Source of the DNA: JAXGYX01 sp964487355
GTDB taxonomy: Bacteria; Bacillota; Clostridia; Saccharofermentanales; Fastidiosipilaceae
Assembly: GCA_964487355.1 (NCBI GenBank)
Contig: CAZAPS010000002.1
Location: 1-64,000 of the forward strand
Reading direction: 5' to 3'
Length of the DNA: 64,000 nucleotides
Part shown: positions 16,454 to 24,413 of the stretch, piece after piece
Numbering within the stretch: position 1 is the first letter of the stretch
Layout: each line of letters begins with the position of its first letter
Program-made: the position numbers and the translations under genes
The notes under the pieces: model-generated
Told to the model about the DNA's origin: nothing
Database searches by the model: none
Seen by the model: only the letters and a program-made list of their open reading frames with translations

Positions 16454-18016
16454 CTATTTAGAGTCTTTTATCAACAGCGATCGACCGGTCATGGCGGTCG
16501 GAATTTCCACCTCCATCAGATCCAGCATGGTCGGCGCCAAATCGGCCAGCCTGCCTTCCCTCAACGAAGCATTTCGGATGCCGGCGCCGATCAGGCGCAC
16601 CGGACAGGTCGTGTGAGCGGTAAACGGCCCGTTTGTGTCCGGGTCGACCATTTGCTCGGCGTTCCCGTGGTCCGCCGTGACCAAAGCGACACCGCCTTTG
16701 GCCAAGATCGCGTTCACCACTTTACCCACACTTTCGTCCACTGTTTCGACGGCCTTGACGGCGGCTTCAAACACTCCGGTGTGTCCGACCATATCGCAAT
16801 TGGCGTAATTTAAGATGATCACATCGTAAAGATCGGTTTCAATCCGTTTCAAACACTCCCGCGTGACATCGGGGGCACTCATTTCCGGCATTAAATCATA
16901 GGTCGCCACTTTCGGTGAAGGGATCAACGCCCGATCCTCTCCAGCATATTGCGCTTCCACGCCTCCATTAAAAAAGAACGTCACGTGCGCGTATTTTTCT
17001 GTCTCGGCGATGCGTAGCTGTGTGTATCCTAATTCACTGATATATTCACCAAATGTGTCGTTTAGCGCTTCAGGTCCATAGGCGACATGCAGGTCGGCGA
17101 ACTCCGCGAACGTCTCATCGTATTGAGAAAAAGTGACATAACACAGCGGATCACAAATCTTACGGCGTTGGAAACCTGAGAAATCCGGTTGTTTAAATGC
17201 ACGGGTGATCTCTCTGGCTCGGTCAGGGCGAAAATTAAAGAAAATCATCGAGTCATGAGACTCCAGCACCGCTGTGGGAATACCATTTTGACCAATCACC
17301 GCCGGAACGACAAATTCATCAAGCACTTGATTCGCGTAGGACGCGTCGATCGCCGCTTCACTGGACGGGAAGAATTCACCCTCGCCACTTGTGATGGCCA
17401 AATAAGCCAATTCCACCCGATCCCAACGATTGTCCCGATCCATCGCGTAATAGCGCCCCATGATGGTGGTGATTTTACCAACGCCAACCGTCCGCATCTC
17501 AGTTTCAAGCCTGGCCAGGGATTCGGCGGCGGAGTCCGGGGGAACGTCGCGCCCATCCAGCAAACAATGAACATAGACTTGCTCCAAGCCGTTCTCTTTT
17601 GCGAGGCGCAGCAGCGCGTACAGATGTGTTTCATGACTGTGCACGCCACCCGCGGAGACCAGGCCCATTAAATGAAGCGCTGAATTGTTTTCTTTGCAAT
17701 TCTGAATCGCCCTGAGCAGTGCGGGATTATGAAAAAAGTCGCCATCCTCGATTGATTTGGTGATGCGGGTCAGATCCTGATATACAATCCGACCTGCGCC
17801 GATGTTGGTATGTCCGACTTCGGAATTCCCCATTTGACCGTCCGGCAGACCGACGTCCTTGCCGCTTGTGCGAATCAGCGTGTTTGGCCAGTTCGCCATC
17901 AGCCGATCGATGTTCGGAGTGTTGGCCGCCTCAATCGCGTTTCCCGCGTGTTCAGGGTTGACTCCGAAGCCATCCATGATGATCAGCGCCATCGGCCGTT
18001 GCCGTAAATTTTTCAT
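16454..18016 (-). CDS. gpmI: 2,3-bisphosphoglycerate-independent phosphoglycerate mutase
   Basis: Interconverts 3- and 2-phosphoglycerate in glycolysis through a phosphoserine intermediate. At 520 aa it is the usual length. The N-terminal metal motif MDGFG, the catalytic serine motif GNSEVGHTNIG (about 62-72) and the C-terminal metal motif TADHGNAEQM are intact. GGAG lies five bases before the ATG. It follows the fused pgk-tpi gene on the same strand after a 106-base gap containing a 9-bp hairpin but no T-run, so the two may share a transcript with differential stability. Confidence 0.96.
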   Translation of the reverse strand: MKNLRQRPMALIIMDGFGVNPEHAGNAIEAANTPNIDRLMANWPNTLIRTSGKDVGLPDGQMGNSEVGHTNIGAGRIVYQDLTRITKSIEDGDFFHNPALLRAIQNCKENNSALHLMGLVSAGGVHSHETHLYALLRLAKENGLEQVYVHCLLDGRDVPPDSAAESLARLETEMRTVGVGKITTIMGRYYAMDRDNRWDRVELAYLAITSGEGEFFPSSEAAIDASYANQVLDEFVVPAVIGQNGIPTAVLESHDSMIFFNFRPDRAREITRAFKQPDFSGFQRRKICDPLCYVTFSQYDETFAEFADLHVAYGPEALNDTFGEYISELGYTQLRIAETEKYAHVTFFFNGGVEAQYAGEDRALIPSPKVATYDLMPEMSAPDVTRECLKRIETDLYDVIILNYANCDMVGHTGVFEAAVKAVETVDESVGKVVNAILAKGGVALVTADHGNAEQMVDPDTNGPFTAHTTCPVRLIGAGIRNASLREGRLADLAPTMLDLMEVEIPTAMTGRSLLIKDSK

Positions 18017-18036
18017 TCGCTCTCCTTTTACTTGGG

Positions 18037-18063
18037 AAGAACCGCAGAATGACCGCGGTTCTT
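18037..18063 (-). other. Intergenic hairpin between pgk-tpi and gpmI
   Basis: AAGAACCGC / GCGGTTCTT, a nine-bp perfect stem with a nine-base loop. No T-run follows on the minus strand, so it is better read as an mRNA stabiliser, processing site or weak attenuator than as a full terminator. Confidence 0.55.
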
Positions 18064-18122
18064 CTTTAATCCATTATTCATCCGGTATTAAAGTGAGATT
18101 CGTCACACTTTGATTTTAAGCT

Positions 18123-20075
18123 TCACTTCGCTTGATAGGCGTTACAAATGACACCAAAATCAGCGACTTTCAGTGAGGCGCCGCCCACCAGTCCGCCATC
18201 GATATTCTCTTGACCGAACAGGCCGACGACATTTTTGGGATTGACCGAGCCGCCATACTGGATGCGCATCGCGCTCGCCGCGTCCTCATCGTAAAGATCG
18301 GCGATGACCCCACGAATGAACGCGCAGGCCTCTTCCGCCTGCTCATCACTCGCCGTGACGCCGGTGCCAATCGCCCAGATCGGCTCATAGGCGATGGTGA
18401 TCAGATATAGTTTTTCCAACGGAATGTCTTTGAAAGCGCCTACGATCTGACTTTTCACAAAGTCAAACGTCTCACCCGCCTCGCGCTGAGCGAGAGACTC
18501 GCCACAGCAGATGATCGGACGAACACCCCATTCAAGCAGGGCGTGCGCTTTTTTGTTCACGGTCTCATCGGTCTCGGCGAAATACTCACGGCGCTCACTG
18601 TGTCCGATGATGCAATAAGGGACACCCATGTACGCCAACATCTTGGCGGAAACCTCACCGGTATAGGCGCCACTATCCTCAAAATGGCAGTTCTCCGCTG
18701 CGATTTTAATGTTCGTGTAGGCAGTGGTTGAAAGCGCAGCGTCCAGGGCGGTGAACGGCACACCGACGGCGATGGTGGAGTCGGCATCCGCCACCTCCGG
18801 AATCAACTGCTCCAGGAAAGCCGCGGCTTCCGCCGGCACACCTTGATTCATCTTCCAGTTCCCCGCGGCGAAGACACGGCGTCGCTCCGCGTCGACCAGG
18901 CAGTCGATGCCGGGCAGCACTTTGCCTTCAAGGAACTCGAGAGAAGCGCCGCCACCCGTCGAAATGTGTGTGACTTTGTCACCAAATCCGAGCAGCTCGA
19001 CCGCGGCGGCGGAGTCACCGCCACCAATAATCGATGTGGCTGAGGAAGCGGCGATCGCGCGGGCGAGCTCACGTGTGCCGGCGGCGAAGTTGTCAAATTC
19101 AAACACACCCATCGGTCCATTCCAAAGCACGGTTTTCGCGTCTGCGATGGCCGCGGAAAATTGTTTAATCGTTTCGGGGCCAATATCCATGCCCATCGTA
19201 TCGGCCGGGATTTCAGAGACAATCATTGGTTCCGCCGTGATTTTATATTCTTTCGCCACGACATGATCCACAGGAAGCAGGAGCTTAACACCCTTTTCCT
19301 TGCTTTTCGCCAACAGATCTCGGGCCAAGTCCAAGCGATCTTCCTCGCACAATGAAATACCGATTTCACGTCCCTGAGCTTTGAGGAAGGTGTACGCCAT
19401 GCCGCCACCGACAATCAAAGTGTCCACTTTATCCAGTAGATTGTTGACAACGTTGATTTTATCAGAGACTTTCGCACCGCCAATGATAGCCACAAATGGT
19501 CGCGCGGCATCGTTCAGCGCCCCGCCCATGACAGCGATTTCTTTTTCGACCAGTTTGCCCATGGCGCCCGGCAGATAGTTCGCCACACCGGCGGTCGAAG
19601 CGTGAGCGCGATGAGCTGTGCCAAACGCGTCGTTCACATAGAGCTCCGCCAAAGACGCGAGTTCTTTAGCGAAAGCGGGATCATTTTTGGTTTCTTCCTT
19701 GTGGAAGCGCACATTTTCGAGAATCAACACTTCACCATCGCGCAGAGCGGAAGCCTTTTCTTTGGCATCCTCTCCGATGACATCGTTGGCAAGTTGGACA
19801 GAAGGGCCGAGCAACTGAGCGAGACGGTCAGCCACCGGTTTCAAAGAAAGTTTTTCATCAGGTCCGTCCGTCGGGCGTCCAAGATGGGACACCAAAATGA
19901 CCTTCGCCCCTTTTTCCACCAAATACTGAATCGTGGGCAAAGCGCCTTTAATCCGTTTGTCATCGGTGATCTCACCGGTGTTTTTGTCCAGTGGCAGGTT
20001 GAAATCCACGCGGACCAACACACGTTTTCCTCGGACGTCGAGCTGATCGACGGTCATCTTTTTCATTGCAGCCAT
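18123..20075 (-). CDS. pgk-tpiA: Fused phosphoglycerate kinase - triosephosphate isomerase
   Basis: A single 650-aa frame encodes two glycolytic enzymes. Residues 1 to about 397 are phosphoglycerate kinase (RVDFNLPL, SHLGRP, the GGAKVSDK and GGGDSAAA nucleotide-site motifs). From Val401 the chain continues as a complete triosephosphate isomerase: AGNWKMN (Asn406, Lys408), catalytic His in GHSERR, catalytic Glu in YEPIWAIGTG, phosphate loop GGSV. The junction codons (GAG CGA CGC CGT GTC TTC) contain no ATG, GTG or TTG start and no ribosome site, so separate isomerase is not expected. A covalent PGK-TIM enzyme is known from Thermotoga maritima. GGAG lies eight bases before the start. Confidence 0.95.
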   Translation of the reverse strand: MAAMKKMTVDQLDVRGKRVLVRVDFNLPLDKNTGEITDDKRIKGALPTIQYLVEKGAKVILVSHLGRPTDGPDEKLSLKPVADRLAQLLGPSVQLANDVIGEDAKEKASALRDGEVLILENVRFHKEETKNDPAFAKELASLAELYVNDAFGTAHRAHASTAGVANYLPGAMGKLVEKEIAVMGGALNDAARPFVAIIGGAKVSDKINVVNNLLDKVDTLIVGGGMAYTFLKAQGREIGISLCEEDRLDLARDLLAKSKEKGVKLLLPVDHVVAKEYKITAEPMIVSEIPADTMGMDIGPETIKQFSAAIADAKTVLWNGPMGVFEFDNFAAGTRELARAIAASSATSIIGGGDSAAAVELLGFGDKVTHISTGGGASLEFLEGKVLPGIDCLVDAERRRVFAAGNWKMNQGVPAEAAAFLEQLIPEVADADSTIAVGVPFTALDAALSTTAYTNIKIAAENCHFEDSGAYTGEVSAKMLAYMGVPYCIIGHSERREYFAETDETVNKKAHALLEWGVRPIICCGESLAQREAGETFDFVKSQIVGAFKDIPLEKLYLITIAYEPIWAIGTGVTASDEQAEEACAFIRGVIADLYDEDAASAMRIQYGGSVNPKNVVGLFGQENIDGGLVGGASLKVADFGVICNAYQAK

Positions 20076-20141
20076 TCTTTATTCTCCTATCTTTCTTGCT
20101 TTTATAGCGATCTGCGAATCCAAAAAAGTCAATATGCATTC

Positions 20142-20170
20142 ATTTTATCGCCTAGGTTGACTTTATTCAA
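20142..20170 (-). promoter_or_regulatory. Promoter of the pgk-tpi gene
   Basis: On the minus strand TTGAAT (20165-20170) and TAAAAT (20142-20147) are 17 bases apart. A second -35-like TTGACT lies downstream, but its spacing to TATAAA is 20 bases. Confidence 0.5.
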
Positions 20171-20264
20171 TTATTAAATGTACACACGGACTCGAAGCAT
20201 TCTTATATCTTTTTTAAGCGTACGCTCTCGCCCGGACCACGCCCCTGCTCGCCCGGCAGACACG

Positions 20265-21206
20265 TTAAGTGACATCTTCCGGTGTGGCGCCCTCCGGCAT
20301 GGTCTTCTCCGGCACCGCGTCGGCCAGCGCCTGTTTCACGGCGAGCGCGGCTTCCGAGTCCGCCTGATGATGTCGCCTCACACTCCGTCTGACCAGCTCG
20401 CCGAACGAAGCCGGAAAGGTTTCTTCGAGCGCGGACAGCGCCGTATAGGTTATGCCTCCGGGAGACCCCACACTGGAAATGAGCTCCAAAGGTGAGACAC
20501 CGCGATGATCCAGCAACATACAAGTTGAGATCAGCGCCTCTTTGGCCAAGTCCACGAGTTCGTCCGTCCGCATGTTCGGCCACGAAAGTTGTGTCGCGTC
20601 CGCCATTGCCTGCACCATATAGGCGACAAACGCGGGCGCGCAGCCGGTCAGATTGTTTGGCGCGGGAAAGTCCGACCACTCCACCCAGCGCAGTTCATGA
20701 CACTGTGGTCGCATGAACATCTCAAATAGTCGGACTCGCTCGCTGTCCATTTCGGCCGGATGATGGGCGAGCACCACACCACGATCGATCACGCCCGCGA
20801 TGGTTGGCAGGCAGACAACGCAAGGCTTTGGCCAAAGGGCGGCCAACTGATCGTCATCATAATGTGAAGTGGTGATATATAATTCAGGCAATCGTTTCTC
20901 TTGTCCCGCGAACATTTGGCGTAAACTTGCCAGCAGAGGGGGAATGCCCGGCGGTTTGATCGACACGATCAGACGATCCACGTTGCCGCAGACCTCCGCC
21001 TCAGCGCCGCAAACGTTCACCTCCGGATATCGATCGGTCAGTTTTTGAATGTTTTCCGCATGATGATCGTAAACAAACAACCGAGATGGCTCAATCTGAT
21101 TGTGATGCAGACCGCGTTCGGCCAGCATCCCTCCAATCGTGCCAAGACCGATCACACCCATGCGGTCTTTGATTGGTTTTTTCGTATGAATATCGGCTGG
21201 TTTCAT
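20265..21206 (-). CDS. Pyrroline-5-carboxylate reductase-like protein (ProC family)
   Basis: NAD(P)-binding reductase of the ProC family, 313 aa. The dinucleotide motif GVIGLGTIGG (from about residue 17) and the C-terminal family signature SPGGITYTALSALE are clear. The length and sequence differ from canonical ProC (about 270 aa): there is an N-terminal extension of about 15 residues and a Pro/Glu-rich tail. It could therefore act on another imine or serve as the proline enzyme; no other proline gene is nearby. It is transcribed away from the small membrane protein at 21273. Confidence 0.78.
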   Translation of the reverse strand: MKPADIHTKKPIKDRMGVIGLGTIGGMLAERGLHHNQIEPSRLFVYDHHAENIQKLTDRYPEVNVCGAEAEVCGNVDRLIVSIKPPGIPPLLASLRQMFAGQEKRLPELYITTSHYDDDQLAALWPKPCVVCLPTIAGVIDRGVVLAHHPAEMDSERVRLFEMFMRPQCHELRWVEWSDFPAPNNLTGCAPAFVAYMVQAMADATQLSWPNMRTDELVDLAKEALISTCMLLDHRGVSPLELISSVGSPGGITYTALSALEETFPASFGELVRRSVRRHHQADSEAALAVKQALADAVPEKTMPEGATPEDVT

Positions 21207-21272
21207 GGCGTGTTCCTCCTTGTCATGCTATGATTTATGGCATTGTCCGCTTTAGTTTAAAAAGGTTTATGA

Positions 21273-21992
21273 ATGTGTATGATAATGACTTCTTTAATTA
21301 ATTATTCAGCTCTTAGCTACCCCGAATGGTTGCCAACTCCCGACGCCATTTTGGACGATCCGTTGTTTAAAGACAATCAGGTGCTGCTTTTGACCGGCGC
21401 CTTGTTCAGTGTCATCCTGGGGTTTGCGCTGATGCTGTGGGGTGAGAAATTATTTCGACTTTGGATGGTGTTGACCGGCCTGTGGATCGGATGGCAAACC
21501 GGTACCCTGGTCGTCAACCTCACTCGACCGGAAAACATACCACCGTTGCTTGTTTCGCTGGGGCTGGCTGTCGGCTGCGCGTTGCTTTTTGTCTTCCTAT
21601 TCCGCGTCAGCATCGTGATCGCCGGTTTCGCGGCCGGCATTTTTTGGGGCTGGAAGTTTTTAATCGTAATCATCCCATCACAGTACGCACTGATCGCCGC
21701 GCTGATCTGTGGAACGGTTGGCGCGATTTTGGCCGGCGCCGTGACGAACTTTTTCATCCGCGCCATCACCGCGCTTTCCGGAGCCTGGTTGCTGGTAAAC
21801 GGTGCCTGGAATCTGTTGCCGACCGAATCGATCATCGCCTTTTTCGCCGACTTCGAAAATCCTCTGCAACTGGTTTTTATTATATTGAACCTGTTGGTTG
21901 TTCTATTGGCTGTCGTCGGTTTTCTCAAACAAAATTCGAAAGCTTCCCCGGTCGGAAGAAAACGCGGACGAAAACGCCAACGCCAATATTAA
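21273..21992 (+). CDS. Multi-pass membrane protein, DUF4203-like
   Basis: Unknown function, 239 aa. It has about seven hydrophobic segments from residue 37 to 220 with small-residue-rich helices (GFALMLWGEK, AGFAAGIFWGW, GTVGAILAGAV). The tail is strongly basic (GRKRGRKRQRQ), placing the C-terminus inside. The pattern resembles the DUF4203/TMEM198-type family, recognised only by eye. The start is uncertain: several ATGs cluster at 21269-21287 and only a weak AAGG lies upstream. It is divergent from the ProC-like gene and convergent with punA. Confidence 0.6.
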   Translation: MCMIMTSLINYSALSYPEWLPTPDAILDDPLFKDNQVLLLTGALFSVILGFALMLWGEKLFRLWMVLTGLWIGWQTGTLVVNLTRPENIPPLLVSLGLAVGCALLFVFLFRVSIVIAGFAAGIFWGWKFLIVIIPSQYALIAALICGTVGAILAGAVTNFFIRAITALSGAWLLVNGAWNLLPTESIIAFFADFENPLQLVFIILNLLVVLLAVVGFLKQNSKASPVGRKRGRKRQRQY

Positions 21993-22059
21993 TTGACGTC
22001 AGTGCCGCGTGACATCTGTGCCGCGTCCGAACAGCATTCGTCGGTCGCCCGCCAATCGG

Positions 22060-22893
22060 TCAGTCCATCTGTTCGATTATGGTTTTGACCAGAAGAGTGG
22101 CTTTGCCCGATACCGCCTGACCGATCGACAGAACCTCGTCATGATTCAAGGCGCCATCGACTATGCCGGCCGCCATGTTCGTGATACAGGAAATACCCAA
22201 AACTCTCATCCCGGCATGATTGGCGCAGACCGCCTCGGGAACCGTCGACATGCCGACCGCGTCACCGCCCAGAATGCCGATCGCCCGAATTTCGGCCGGC
22301 GTTTCGTACGAAGGGCCTTTCGCGTAGTAATAAATCCCATCCCGCAACAAAATGTTCAAGTCGGACGCGACCGTTTTCGCCAGGCGCAGATATTCCGGAT
22401 CGTAGACATGTGTTTGATCATTGAACCTTGGGCCCAGTATCTCAAAGTTGGGACCACGCAGAGGCGAGTCACCGTCCAATCCGATATGATCGGTGATCAA
22501 CATCAAATCACCCGGGCGCATGGCGCGGTTGACTCCCCCCGCCGCGTTGGTCAGGATCAATGACCGCACACCGATGATCGCCATCACGCGCACCAGAAAA
22601 ACCACTTCATTCATGGAGTATCCTTCGTAGAAGTGAAATCGTCCACGCATCGCGACACAGCCACGGCCACCCAGCTCACCCAGAATGAGTTCGCCTTTAT
22701 GTCCCGGAGCGGTCGATGACGGACTACCCGGAATGTCGGCGTAGGAAACGACGACCGGGTTTTGAATCTCGTCCGCCACCGAACCCAGCCCTGAACCAAG
22801 GACAAGGCCAATTTCGAGTTTTTGTTTGGCAAGGGACGACACGTATTGTGCCGCCTCTTGTACTGAACGCCGGATCATCTGATAATCATCCAT
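22060..22893 (-). CDS. punA: Purine nucleoside phosphorylase
   Basis: Trimeric-type phosphorylase cleaving inosine and guanosine to base and ribose-1-phosphate; 277 aa, the normal length. Family motifs include LVLGSGLGSVADEI (phosphate site), APGHKGEL, the GRFHFYEGY segment and LTNAAGGVN. Purine-site residues near PSYETPAEIR and VGMSTVPEA are present. GGGAGG lies seven bases before the ATG. It is the last gene after capA, the FHA-FtsW fusion and the PBP gene, with a 110-base gap, so co-transcription is possible but not shown. Confidence 0.94.
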   Translation of the reverse strand: MDDYQMIRRSVQEAAQYVSSLAKQKLEIGLVLGSGLGSVADEIQNPVVVSYADIPGSPSSTAPGHKGELILGELGGRGCVAMRGRFHFYEGYSMNEVVFLVRVMAIIGVRSLILTNAAGGVNRAMRPGDLMLITDHIGLDGDSPLRGPNFEILGPRFNDQTHVYDPEYLRLAKTVASDLNILLRDGIYYYAKGPSYETPAEIRAIGILGGDAVGMSTVPEAVCANHAGMRVLGISCITNMAAGIVDGALNHDEVLSIGQAVSGKATLLVKTIIEQMD

Positions 22894-23003
22894 CTCGTAA
22901 CCTCCCGAAAACTAATCTAAATCCACTATCCACTAAATAGGGGCGCCCACGGCACCAACTTAAACTGTTTCAGTTCGACCGGCCAATCAGCCGGCTCCCT
23001 TGA

Positions 23004-24413
23004 TCAGCGCCGATCGATCTCACTGGCGAGTCGGAGCAGTTCTCCCGCGATGGGGGCCGCGTGAGCCGATCCCAGACCGGCGTTCTCGCAGACCACGGCG
23101 ACCGCGTAAGGGTGCTCCTCATCTGCCACATAGCCCACAAAAATGGCGTTTTCCTTATCCTGTCCTTCAACTTCCGCCGTACCTGTTTTTCCACAGACCG
23201 TCAAGCCGTCCACCGCTGCCGGGCTGCCCGTGCCATTGGACACGGCATCTTCAAGCAACTCGGCGAGTCGCTCGGCGATTTCAGGCGTGCAGGTTTGTGA
23301 CAACGACACCGGGTTTAGTTTTTCATACTCAGTGTCCAATGGGCTGACCATATGATCAATGATATGCGGACTCATCATCACTCCATCATTGCCGATCGAG
23401 CCGACCATCATCGCCATCTGCAGAGGTGAGATATATAGCTCGCTGTCCGCGACCGGCTGACCGATGCTGACCCAAGACAATGTGCTGTCCCTGTCAGGTA
23501 TGGCAAGGCGACTTCTATACACACTCAGCTTGTCGGCTTTGAACGCCTTGCCGATGCTGTTTTTTCTGGCGGCTTCGAGCATCAATCCGCGCCCACTGCG
23601 CACACCGATCTCACCAAAAAAGTGGTTGCATGAGACTTCCAGCGCCTCGGTCATGTTCAGCGTCCCGTGGGTGTCCTCGCGGTTCTCCTTGACACCGTCC
23701 GGATCGATCAGAGGATCCGCTCCCGTGCAGGGGACGGTAAGGTCGGGATCATAGTCAGTGCTTGTGAGCCAGGCGCCGGCGGTCACATATTTATAGCTGG
23801 AACCGGGCGCGTAACCGCCCATGAAAGCTCTGTTGAACAAGGCGGTATCAGGTATGTCCGTATAGTTGATCACATTGTCGGGCGATGTGGAGGGAGTGCT
23901 CACCGCCGCCAGCACCGCGCCTGTCTTATAATTGATCAAAACCGCGGCGCCGTCGTATTCTCTCATCAGCCTGTATGCCTGACGATTGAGCTCGGCGTTT
24001 AAAGTCAAGACGATATCATCCCCTTCCAAACCTTTGCCCGCCAAGTCAAATTGAAGTTGATGAGACAAGGATCGATCACCGCCGGTCAGATTACCCTGAT
24101 AGACCGCTTCAATCGTGTTGCCGATGTTATGCGTGTAATCGCCTACCAGCTGCAAAAAGGACGCCGCCGTCTCCGCGTCATCGGCGTATCGTCTGCCTTC
24201 CTCCGCGCTGTGGGCCAACATGATACCGTCCGACGAATAGATCGTGCCCGCGTTTTCGTAGCGCACGGCGAGCGCCTTTTTATTTTCGCCCGCGGCGGCC
24301 ATCAACACATCTTTGCTGCGGTTTTCCTGAATGATCAGGCCGACGATCAACAGGATCGCGGTCGAAACGAAGACAAACAGTATAATCTTAATGTTGCGCA
24401 ACAACTCTCTCAT
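23004..24413 (-). CDS. Class B penicillin-binding protein (transpeptidase)
   Basis: Peptidoglycan DD-transpeptidase, 469 aa, anchored by one N-terminal helix (about 8-28). All three active-site motifs are present: SSYK (nucleophile Ser205, Lys208), SCN (261-263) and KTG (409-411). It is short for a class B PBP and has only a small non-catalytic region before the transpeptidase, like the PbpA proteins paired with RodA/FtsW in Actinobacteria and some Clostridia. Its start overlaps the stop of the FHA-FtsW gene by four bases, so the two are made together and probably form a glycosyltransferase-transpeptidase pair. Confidence 0.93.
   Translation of the reverse strand: MRELLRNIKIILFVFVSTAILLIVGLIIQENRSKDVLMAAAGENKKALAVRYENAGTIYSSDGIMLAHSAEEGRRYADDAETAASFLQLVGDYTHNIGNTIEAVYQGNLTGGDRSLSHQLQFDLAGKGLEGDDIVLTLNAELNRQAYRLMREYDGAAVLINYKTGAVLAAVSTPSTSPDNVINYTDIPDTALFNRAFMGGYAPGSSYKYVTAGAWLTSTDYDPDLTVPCTGADPLIDPDGVKENREDTHGTLNMTEALEVSCNHFFGEIGVRSGRGLMLEAARKNSIGKAFKADKLSVYRSRLAIPDRDSTLSWVSIGQPVADSELYISPLQMAMMVGSIGNDGVMMSPHIIDHMVSPLDTEYEKLNPVSLSQTCTPEIAERLAELLEDAVSNGTGSPAAVDGLTVCGKTGTAEVEGQDKENAIFVGYVADEEHPYAVAVVCENAGLGSAHAAPIAGELLRLASEIDRR

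Noticed and set aside
20203..20264. Direct repeat CCGGGCGAG (two copies, 21-base period) after the ProC-like gene
   Set aside because: Short, GC-rich and without any associated element; likely chance.
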